A DNA stretch of 6,215 bases from JAWLGW01 sp964569055 (GTDB lineage: Bacteria; Planctomycetota; J058): the NCBI GenBank assembly GCA_964569055.1, contig CAZMSZ010000423.1:1-6215 (forward strand), read 5' to 3'. The position numbers were made by a program, and so were the translations under genes. How positions within the stretch are numbered: the first letter of the stretch is position 1; every line of letters begins with the position of its first letter. Shown piece by piece: positions 1 to 4,022 of this stretch. The notes under the pieces were generated by a model that saw nothing but the letters and a program-made list of their open reading frames with translations, had not been told where the DNA came from and searched no databases.

Positions 1-305
1 GGGAGGCCCAGCAGCTTGAACACCCAGTCCGGATCGCTTGTGTCGATCCCGCCGGTGAGCTCGGTGGCGAGGGCGCGGTGCTCGGCGAGAGCGGCCTCGC
101 GGGTGGGGGTGCGGCGGACGAGGAGCTCGTCGGAGCCGGGGCGGTCGGGCCAGCCGGACGCGAAGGCGGCGCTCTCGTAGCGCGGGCGCGCGCCCGGGAG
201 GCGGACGGTGGAGACGACGACCCCGTTGGGCAGGACGTCGCGGGCCAGCACCTCCCTCGCGAGGAGGCAGGCGTGGGGACGGAGCTCGGGTTGGTGGCGG
301 CCCAT
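1..305 (-). CDS. Uncharacterised small protein, C-terminus cut by window edge
   Basis: The first 101 codons of a minus-strand gene are visible. It starts at ATG (305-303), preceded at seven bases by a textbook ribosome binding site AGGAGG (318-313), which fixes the start. The protein begins MGRHQPELRPHACLLAREVL and contains VVVSTVRLPG, then a YESAAF segment and a charged stretch LLVRRTPTREAALAEHRAL. The order 'VSTV-leu, then aromatic-E-x-x-x-F, then RR-T-x-EAA-x-x-H' recalls small uncharacterised proteins of phage and actinobacterial genomes with a VSTVFLG-type motif and a 'YxTxEEAxAGH' tail. That resemblance is from memory and weak. There is no signal peptide or membrane segment in the visible part. 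Codon third positions are almost all G or C, like the neighbours, which supports real coding. Function unknown; the end lies outside the window. Confidence 0.75.
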   Translation of the reverse strand, partial: MGRHQPELRPHACLLAREVLARDVLPNGVVVSTVRLPGARPRYESAAFASGWPDRPGSDELLVRRTPTREAALAEHRALATELTGGIDTSDPDWVFKLLGL

Positions 306-312
306 GGCGGGG

Positions 313-318
313 CCTCCT
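313..318 (-). promoter_or_regulatory. Shine-Dalgarno site of the left-edge gene
   Basis: AGGAGG on the minus strand, seven bases before ATG at 305. It decides the start: another ATG (at 323-321) is out of frame and lies upstream of this site. Confidence 0.75.
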
Positions 319-335
319 GGTCATGGCGTTCTCCC

Positions 336-355
336 GAGGCGAACAGGAGGCGAAC
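336..355 (-). repeat. 9-bp direct repeat with an 11-bp period upstream of the left-edge gene
   Basis: GAGGCGAAC occurs exactly at 336-344 and 347-355 (plus strand), so the two copies are 11 bases apart, one turn of the helix. On the minus strand this reads GTTCGCCTC, CT, GTTCGCCTC and sits 31 bases before the ATG at 305, in the 131-base gap after the cyclase gene. Identical half-sites on the same DNA face are typical of activator or repressor binding. No convincing -10 or -35 box is visible beside it. Confidence 0.5.
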
Positions 356-436
356 TTACCTGACCGGACCGACAGCTCCGGGTGGGCAGGACGACGCCCG
401 GCCCTGGGCTCACGCCCCGCGCGGCTCGCGCTCCAG

Positions 437-1306
437 CTACGCCGCCGCCGCCGCGATCTCCGCCAGGAGCGCGGCGCTCTCCGCCCAGGGGCGGCCGTCG
501 AGGGTCGGCTCGGCGCGGCAGGTCACCCCGTCGACGGCGCCCGCGGCGACGGCGGCCTCGAGCAGGGCGCGGGCGCCCTCGGGCGTGGGCACCAGCTCGG
601 GGCGGCCGGCGAGGGCGGCCAGGGCGCCGGTCAGGATCCAGGCGCCCCAGGTCGAGACCCCCGCGGCGAGGGGGTGGTCGCTCGCGACGGCGCACGCGAT
701 CGCTTCGCCGTGGGCGACGCGGGCGTCGACCGCGGCGCGGAGGGGGGCCAGGCCGCACTCGTTGCCGCCGTCGCCGATCGCGAGCGTGGTGATCCCGCGG
801 GCGGGGGCGAGGACGAACGGCTCGTCGAGGGCGGCCACCGCCAGGACGCGGCCGCGCATGTCGCGGTAGGCGCCGTCACGGGCGCGGCCGGGGCGCTCGA
901 TCGAGACCAGGTGGGTCGGGGCGAGGCGAGTCAGGAGCGCGGCGGCGCGCGGGTCGCCGGGGAGGAGGTCGAGCACCTCGAGGGGCGCGCAGCCCGTGGC
1001 CTCGAGCACGCGCGCGCACACCGAGTCGGTGAGGTAGGTCACCTCGGCGCCCAGGGCCGCGAGCGCGTCGCCGAGCGCGCGCGCGCCCGGCGGGCCGTCG
1101 GTCTCGGGGCGCGGGCCCTCGCCGGTGAGCACGGGGAACCCGGTCACGATCAGGGCGCGGCGAGCGCCGGCCAGCGCGCGCGCCGCGCCGGCCAGGGCGG
1201 CGGGGGGCGCGTGGGCCGCCAGGCCGCGGCCGCCCGGGTCGCGGCGGAGGAGGGCCTCGAGGCGGGTGAGCGCGCCGGTCGCGCGGGCGGGGTCGGGCTC
1301 GGGCAT
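437..1306 (-). CDS. D-glutamate cyclase family protein (DUF4392)
   Basis: A 289-residue cytosolic protein with no signal peptide or membrane helix. It matches the DUF4392 (GLUCM-like C-terminal) family; the characterised mammalian member, mitochondrial D-glutamate cyclase, converts D-glutamate to 5-oxo-D-proline and water. Visible family motifs in order: TGFPV (55-59), ETDGPPGARAL (68-78), SIERPGR (135-141) followed by YRDMRGR, GDGGNECG (178-185), ASDHPLAAGVSTWGAWIL (208-225), and DGVT (259-262) with TLDG (268-271). The mammalian enzyme carries an extra N-terminal DUF1445 domain that is absent here, so this is the short stand-alone form at a full length for that form. The start is ATG at 1306; its Shine-Dalgarno is poor (GAGC only). 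It follows the FHA gene by 26 bases on the same strand, so it is probably co-transcribed and may depend on upstream translation. Family assignment is firm; the exact substrate in this organism, perhaps peptidoglycan D-glutamate, is inference. Confidence 0.88.
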   Translation of the reverse strand: MPEPDPARATGALTRLEALLRRDPGGRGLAAHAPPAALAGAARALAGARRALIVTGFPVLTGEGPRPETDGPPGARALGDALAALGAEVTYLTDSVCARVLEATGCAPLEVLDLLPGDPRAAALLTRLAPTHLVSIERPGRARDGAYRDMRGRVLAVAALDEPFVLAPARGITTLAIGDGGNECGLAPLRAAVDARVAHGEAIACAVASDHPLAAGVSTWGAWILTGALAALAGRPELVPTPEGARALLEAAVAAGAVDGVTCRAEPTLDGRPWAESAALLAEIAAAAA

Positions 1307-1332
1307 GAGCTCGCGCTGGGGCGGCGCGCCGC

Positions 1333-1836
1333 TCAGAGGCCGAACCGGCGCAGGACCCCGAGGTAGTGGAAGAAGCCGTCGGGGTCCATGAGGTGGAAGC
1401 CCGTCGCCTTCCCGAACCGGAGCCCGTCGTCGGGGCGCACGAGCACGGCCTCGCCGGCCGCCAGGCGGCGGCCGTTCACGAAGGTGCCGTTGGTCGAGCC
1501 GAGGTCGATCAGGGTCAGGCCGCCCCCCTCGAGCGTGAAGCGGGCGTGCTCCTTCGAGACGCTGGGGTGGTCGATCACGTGGTCGCAGTGAGGGGCGCGC
1601 CCGATCAGGACCGAGCCGCCGGCCGCGACGGCCACGGGGAGCACGGCCGCGTCGGTCGAGGCGCGGGACTGCCGCTGCACGTAGCTCGAGTCGATCCGCT
1701 CGGTGACGCCGAGCTCGCCGCTGGCGGCGCCGCCCTGGGCCTCGACCTCGATCAGCACCGGGTGGGGGTGCGCGGCGACGAACGCGTCGCGCGTCACGTC
1801 GGAGGCGACCTGCTCCAAGAACCGCTGCACCTTCAC
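1333..1836 (-). CDS. FHA-domain protein (phosphothreonine-binding)
   Basis: A 167-residue soluble protein with one forkhead-associated domain, which binds phosphothreonine on partners of Ser/Thr kinases. The FHA core covers about residues 74-150: the GR pair (79-80), SxxH as SVSKEH (92-97), and DLGSTNGTFVNG (111-122). All the phosphopeptide-contacting signatures are intact. Residues 1-70 are not FHA; they contain DAFVAAHPHPVLIEVE and a serine-rich linker. The C-terminus (GFHLMDPDGFFHYLGVLRRF) resembles the tail after the FHA fold in small myxobacterial FHA proteins, from memory. The start is GTG at 1836; an in-frame TGA at 1890-1888 lies upstream with no ATG or GTG between. No Shine-Dalgarno precedes it, but TACAAT ends six bases before it, so the message may be leaderless. 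It heads a pair with the D-glutamate cyclase gene and is divergent from the HTH regulator. Confidence 0.9.
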   Translation of the reverse strand: MKVQRFLEQVASDVTRDAFVAAHPHPVLIEVEAQGGAASGELGVTERIDSSYVQRQSRASTDAAVLPVAVAAGGSVLIGRAPHCDHVIDHPSVSKEHARFTLEGGGLTLIDLGSTNGTFVNGRRLAAGEAVLVRPDDGLRFGKATGFHLMDPDGFFHYLGVLRRFGL

Positions 1837-1842
1837 GGCGCC

Positions 1843-1848
1843 ATTGTA
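1843..1848 (-). promoter_or_regulatory. Candidate -10 box TACAAT of the FHA-cyclase pair
   Basis: TACAAT on the minus strand (5 of 6 matches to TATAAT) ends at 1843. A transcription start six to seven bases further on would fall on or next to the GTG at 1836. The -35 region at the usual spacing (around 1866-1871, GGCCGT) is poor, so an activator would probably be needed. Confidence 0.4.
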
Positions 1849-1871
1849 GCGACGTGCGCCGCCGGACGGCC

Positions 1872-1888
1872 AGCGCCCCAGAGGCGCT
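1872..1888. repeat. Inverted repeat in the divergent promoter region
   Basis: AGCGCC (1872-1877) and GGCGCT (1883-1888) are a perfect 6-bp dyad around a 5-base centre CCAGA. It lies 24 bases upstream of the TACAAT box, close to its -35 region, so it could be an operator for the FHA-cyclase pair. It is short enough to arise by chance in GC-rich DNA. Confidence 0.35.
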
Positions 1889-1903
1889 CACGCAGCGAAA
1901 TCC

Positions 1904-1919
1904 TGTTGTCGTGTTCTCG
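1904..1919. repeat. Tandem 8-bp near-repeat in the divergent promoter region
   Basis: TGTTGTCG (1904-1911) is followed at once by TGTTCTCG (1912-1919), differing at one base. The stretch is noticeably less GC-rich than its surroundings and lies between the two divergent genes. It could be a protein-binding site; no function is established. Confidence 0.35.
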
Positions 1920-1944
1920 GCGGGTGGTAGCCTGGAGCCGCTAC

Positions 1945-1954
1945 TTCTATAGAA
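1945..1954. promoter_or_regulatory. Palindrome TTCTATAGAA, possible -10 region or operator of the HTH gene
   Basis: A perfect 10-bp palindrome in an AT-rich spot, 28 bases before the ATG at 1983. It contains -10-like hexamers (TTCTAT, TATAGA) for plus-strand transcription, though no good -35 box is found 16-18 bases upstream. A dyad overlapping a -10 box just upstream of a DNA-binding protein gene suggests autoregulation; that is inference. Confidence 0.4.
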
Positions 1955-1982
1955 CCTTGCACGAGTGTCGGGGGAGGCAGGG

Positions 1983-2435
1983 ATGGCTCGCAGGAAGGCG
2001 AACAAGGAGAGGGCGGCGACCAGGCGCGGTGCTCAGGGGAAGAAGCCTGGCCGGCGGCCCGCGAGCTGGCAGCTCGTCAAGCCCGAGGAGGTCCGCCGCT
2101 ACCGCGAGAGCAGCGGGCTCTCGCGCGCCGCGCTGGCGCGCGCGCTGGGCGTCTCGACCAGCTCGATCCTGAGCTGGGAGAACGGCAAGGTCCCCAGCCT
2201 CACCAGCCAGCGGCGGCTGCGGATGCTGATGGACGGCGAGCGGGTCCCCGCGCCCGAGAACAACGGCGAGGGGGCCGTCGAGGGCGAGGCCGAGGTCGAC
2301 GTGAGCGCGGGCGAGCGGGCCGCGACCATGGCGACGGGCGCGATCGTGGCCGCCTACCTCAGGACCCAGAAGCAGCCCCAGCCGGGGCAGGTCTCCGAGG
2401 TCGTCCGGCGGGTCCGCCGGGCGCTCGCCCGCTAG
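1983..2435 (+). CDS. Small HTH (XRE-like) regulator with basic N-terminus and MucR-like C-terminus
   Basis: A 150-residue DNA-binding protein in three parts. Residues 1-26 are strongly basic (RRK, KER, RRG, KKPGRRP), suited to non-specific or minor-groove DNA contact. Residues 34-85 form an XRE/Cro-type helix-turn-helix: EEVRRYRESSGLSRAALARA, then LGVSTSSILSWENGKVPSL, with the usual 'G-S..LA..LGVS...I..WE.G' pattern. An acidic linker (91-112) leads to a C-terminal helix pair (113-150: TGAIVAAYLRTQKQPQPGQV and VSEVVRRVRRAL) that resembles the N-terminal oligomerisation segment of MucR/Ros regulators ('IVSAYVSNN..P...LP.LI.SVH.AL'). ATG at 1983 is chosen because GGGGAGG ends about six bases before it; a GTG at 1965 is in frame but lies before that site. 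It is divergent from the FHA-cyclase pair and may control it and itself. The HTH assignment is secure; the MucR resemblance is read by eye. Confidence 0.85.
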   Translation: MARRKANKERAATRRGAQGKKPGRRPASWQLVKPEEVRRYRESSGLSRAALARALGVSTSSILSWENGKVPSLTSQRRLRMLMDGERVPAPENNGEGAVEGEAEVDVSAGERAATMATGAIVAAYLRTQKQPQPGQVSEVVRRVRRALAR

Positions 2436-2469
2436 CGGCGGGCACCTCGACCCGAGGGACGGGCCGCCG
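2436..2469 (+). terminator. Hairpin directly after the HTH gene stop codon
   Basis: Starting at the base after the TAG stop, CGGCGG (2436-2441) pairs with CCGCCG (2464-2469), with C2443-G2463 continuing past a bulged G, and an inner hairpin CCTCG-ACC-CGAGG (2445-2457). No T-run follows. Its placement suits termination or 3'-end protection of the HTH message in a high-GC genome, but it is unproven. Confidence 0.4.
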
Positions 2470-2475
2470 CCGCGA

Positions 2476-2511
2476 GGTCGCGCGCGGCTCGGGGGCGAGC
2501 TCGTCGCGACC
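2476..2511. terminator. Long imperfect hairpin between convergent genes
   Basis: GGTCGCG (2476-2482) pairs with CGCGACC (2505-2511). Inside, after a 4-by-4 internal loop, GCTCG (2487-2491) pairs with CGAGC (2496-2500) around a GGGG loop. That is 12 base pairs within 36 bases. Lying between the ends of the HTH gene and the DUF2062 gene, it could act as a bidirectional terminator; there is no T-run on either strand. Confidence 0.4.
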
Positions 2512-2539
2512 GCGCGGCGGTGCGCGCTCTCGTGCTAGC

Positions 2540-2554
2540 GTGCGCGGAGCGCAC
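2540..2554. repeat. Perfect 6-bp hairpin GTGCGC-GGA-GCGCAC
   Basis: GTGCGC (2540-2545) and GCGCAC (2549-2554) flank a 3-base loop. On the plus strand the AT-richer stretch CCTCAATTAGTT follows, so this is the nearest thing to a classical intrinsic terminator in the gap, although the T-run is poor. Confidence 0.35.
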
Positions 2555-2561
2555 CCTCAAT

Positions 2562-2604
2562 TAGTTGATCGACAAGTCGCGTAATTGATCCGCGACCAAT
2601 CGTG
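2562..2604. repeat. Tandem imperfect 20/23-bp repeat in an AT-richer island
   Basis: Two adjacent units, 2562-2581 and 2582-2604, share TA-x-TTGATC at their starts and GAC-x-A-x-TCG-x-G at their ends. The second has three extra bases (CGC, 2591-2593). Apart from that insertion, 16 of 20 positions agree. CAATTA (2558-2563) and TAATTG (2582-2587) also form an inverted pair. The surrounding 51 bases (2558-2608) are about 53% A+T, far above the rest of the window. No promoter at normal spacing is found on either strand. Possible protein-binding or recombination site; function unknown. Confidence 0.5.
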
Positions 2605-2625
2605 CAACTCACGCCGTCCGCGCGC

Positions 2626-2652
2626 GCGTCCTCGCCAGGGGCCGCCGGACGC
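2626..2652 (-). terminator. Weak hairpin at the end of the DUF2062 gene
   Basis: GCGTCC (2626-2631) and GGACGC (2647-2652) are complementary around a 15-base loop; the right arm touches the last base of the DUF2062 stop codon. No T-run. It is a possible end structure for the fabG-DUF2062 message, but weakly supported. Confidence 0.25.
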
Positions 2653-3170
2653 TACGGCGCGGCCTCGCTCCCGGCCGGGCGCTCCCTGCCGGCGGCCGCC
2701 ACCGCGAGCAGGGCCACCAGCCCGCCCGAGAGCAGCCCCAGGGCCGCGCCCACCACGAGGCTCCCCGCCAGCCACACGCCCGCCAGCTCGTTGAGGAGCG
2801 CCCAGGACCCCGACCAGGTCGTGGGGAGCTCGGTCATGCGCGGGCCGAGCCACTCGCCGCGCAGCAGGAGCGAGCCGACCTCCAGGCTGGCGGCCACGAG
2901 GAACGGGTAGACGGGCGGGATCGAGATCTGCACGGCGGCCAGGGCCGCCAGGCGGTTGAGCCGCAGCGCGCTCGCCAGCACGAGCACCAGCAGCATCTGC
3001 AGCCCGTAGAACGGCGTGACGCCGATCAGGACCCCCAGGAACGTGGCCGCCCCCAGCTCGAGCGGGCTCGCGCCCTCCTCGAGCAGCCGCTCGAACCAAG
3101 CGCGCAGCCGCCCCGGCCGCTCGGGCGGCGCCTCCTCGGGCTGGCGCTCGGGGGCCTGGACCGCGCTCAC
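2652..3170 (-). CDS. DUF2062 inner-membrane protein
   Basis: A 172-residue membrane protein of the DUF2062 family, whose function is not established. Residues 1-22 are a proline- and glutamate-rich cytoplasmic head. Residues 23-36 form an amphipathic lead-in (RAWFERLLEEGASP), followed by the family core: LELGAATFLGVLIGVTPFYG (37-56, helix ending in the typical IG-x-TP-x-YG turn), helix LQMLLVLVLASAL then RLNRLAAL (57-77), and QISIPPVYPFLVAASLEVGS (81-100). A last hydrophobic segment spans about 129-159. The start is GTG at 3170, whose last two bases form the TG of the TGA stop of fabG (GTGA overlap), a strong sign of translational coupling; no better start is in frame. The relation to the reductase is unclear: both could act on acyl chains or envelope lipids, but nothing in the sequence proves it. 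Confidence 0.85.
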   Translation of the reverse strand: MSAVQAPERQPEEAPPERPGRLRAWFERLLEEGASPLELGAATFLGVLIGVTPFYGLQMLLVLVLASALRLNRLAALAAVQISIPPVYPFLVAASLEVGSLLLRGEWLGPRMTELPTTWSGSWALLNELAGVWLAGSLVVGAALGLLSGGLVALLAVAAAGRERPAGSEAAP

Positions 3171-3886
3171 ATGTAGAGGCCGCCGTTCACGTTGATCACG
3201 GCGCCCGTCACGTAGCTCGCCGCGTCCGAAGCCAGGAACGCGACCACCCCGGCGACCTCCTCGGGTCGGCCGAAGCGGCGGAGCGGGATGTTCTTGGCGA
3301 GCTCCTTCTCGGGGAGCTCCTTGACCATGTCGGTCGCCACGAACCCGGGCGAGACCACGTTGGCGAGCACGTTCCAGCGGCCATACTCCTGCGCGATGCT
3401 CTTGGTGGCCGCGATGAGCCCCGCCTTGGAGGCGGCGTAGTTCGCCTGCCCGCGGTTGCCCTGCTGACCCGAGATCGAGGCGATCGTGACGATCCGGCCG
3501 CCCTTGGCGCGCGACATGCCCTTCAGCACGGGCTTGGTCACGTTGTAGAACGCGCCCAGGTTCGTCTCGATCACGCTCGCCCAGTCCTCGGGCGACATGG
3601 TGAGGAACAGCCCGTCGCGGGTGATCCCGGCGTTGTTGACCAGCACGGCGGCCGGCTCGGACTCGAGCGGCTCGAGCGCGGCGGCCGTGGCCTCGCGGTC
3701 GGCCACGTCGAACTTGAGCAGCCGGCAGGCGCCGCCCGCGGCCTCGATCTCCGCGCCGAGGGCCTCGGCCTCCGCGTCGCTGCTGCGGTAGTTGGCCCAG
3801 ACCTCGTAGCCCGCCTGGGCGAGGACGAGGGCGCACGCCCGGCCGATCCCCCGGCTGGCCCCCGTCACGACCGCGATCCGCCCCAC
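3167..3886 (-). CDS. fabG: 3-oxoacyl-ACP reductase-like short-chain dehydrogenase (FabG type)
   Basis: A 239-residue short-chain dehydrogenase of normal FabG length (E. coli FabG has 244). FabG reduces 3-oxoacyl-ACP to 3-hydroxyacyl-ACP with NADPH in fatty-acid elongation. Visible: nucleotide-binding TGASRGIG (8-15), NYRSSD (32-37, basic residue after strand 2 fitting NADPH), FDVAD (59-63), NNAGITRDGLFL (84-95), catalytic N109, S137 in ASISGQQGNRGQ, and Y150-x3-K154 (YAASK), then SPGFVATDM and the C-terminus VINVNGGLYM. The tetrad is complete. The start is GTG at 3886 (MGRIAVVTG); AGGAGG (3896-3891) lies four bases before it, and an ATG at 3890 is out of frame. It overlaps the DUF2062 gene downstream and is divergent from the lipoprotein gene. 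No acpP or fabF is nearby, so it may serve a secondary pathway (hydroxyalkanoate, aryl-polyene or other lipid) rather than housekeeping synthesis. Confidence 0.9.
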   Translation of the reverse strand: MGRIAVVTGASRGIGRACALVLAQAGYEVWANYRSSDAEAEALGAEIEAAGGACRLLKFDVADREATAAALEPLESEPAAVLVNNAGITRDGLFLTMSPEDWASVIETNLGAFYNVTKPVLKGMSRAKGGRIVTIASISGQQGNRGQANYAASKAGLIAATKSIAQEYGRWNVLANVVSPGFVATDMVKELPEKELAKNIPLRRFGRPEEVAGVVAFLASDAASYVTGAVINVNGGLYM

Positions 3887-3928
3887 GCATCCTCCTCTTC
3901 GCGGGGCTCCCGCCCCCCGAGCGGGCGC

Positions 3929-3937
3929 AGTCTACCA
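3929..3937 (-). promoter_or_regulatory. Candidate extended -10 promoter of fabG-DUF2062
   Basis: On the minus strand TGG is followed by TAGACT (3934-3929), an extended -10 form (TGn plus 4 of 6 matches). A start near 3922 would give a leader of about 36 bases. The -35 region (TTCGGG, 3956-3951, spacing 16) is weak. Confidence 0.3.
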
Positions 3938-3990
3938 GCCGTCGGCGCACCCCGAACCCGCAGGACCCGCCGAGCGAACGAGGCTGGCGG

Positions 3991-4010
3991 CTCGCGCGTC
4001 GGCGCGCGAG
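3991..4010 (+). repeat. Perfect 8-bp hairpin just before the lipoprotein start
   Basis: CTCGCGCG (3991-3998) pairs fully with CGCGCGAG (4003-4010) around the tetraloop TCGG. It ends nine bases before the ATG and occupies the place where a Shine-Dalgarno should be; no good one is present. It could limit translation or be an operator in the fabG-lipoprotein divergent region. Confidence 0.5.
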
Positions 4011-4022
4011 CATGGGCCCATG
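4011..4022. repeat. Perfect 12-bp palindrome over the lipoprotein start codon
   Basis: CATGGGCCCATG reads the same on both strands and ends with the ATG start codon of the lipoprotein gene. It abuts the hairpin at 3991-4010, giving two adjacent dyads across the translation start. Confidence 0.6.

Noticed and set aside
1..305. Calling the left edge a prophage remnant because of the VSTV-type protein.
   Set aside because: The similarity is faint, codon use matches neighbours, and no phage structural, integrase or lysis gene is present.
323..1366. A 347-codon plus-strand frame opposite the cyclase gene.
   Set aside because: Its translation is Gly/Ala/Arg-rich without domains, and it is antisense to a well-recognised gene.
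437..2005. A 522-codon minus-strand frame suggesting a longer cyclase.
   Set aside because: The part upstream of 1306 lies over the FHA gene in another frame and lacks any domain pattern. The cyclase family motifs all fall after the ATG at 1306.
2565..2590. TTGATC copies as -35 boxes of a promoter in the AT-rich island.
   Set aside because: No -10-like hexamer lies 16-18 bases downstream of either copy, and none pairs on the minus strand.
2562..2604. A CRISPR array or integron-type repeat.
   Set aside because: Only two adjacent imperfect units, with no spacers and no associated cas or integrase gene in the window.
3888..3890. ATG as an alternative start for fabG.
   Set aside because: It is out of frame with the reductase, and the ribosome binding site touches it with no spacing. 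GTG at 3886 gives the MGRIAVVTGASRGIG start.
4012..4014. ATG as a start for a different gene over the lipoprotein start.
   Set aside because: Its frame gives an Arg/Pro-rich shadow of 111 codons. The frame from 4020 has a perfect lipoprotein signal.
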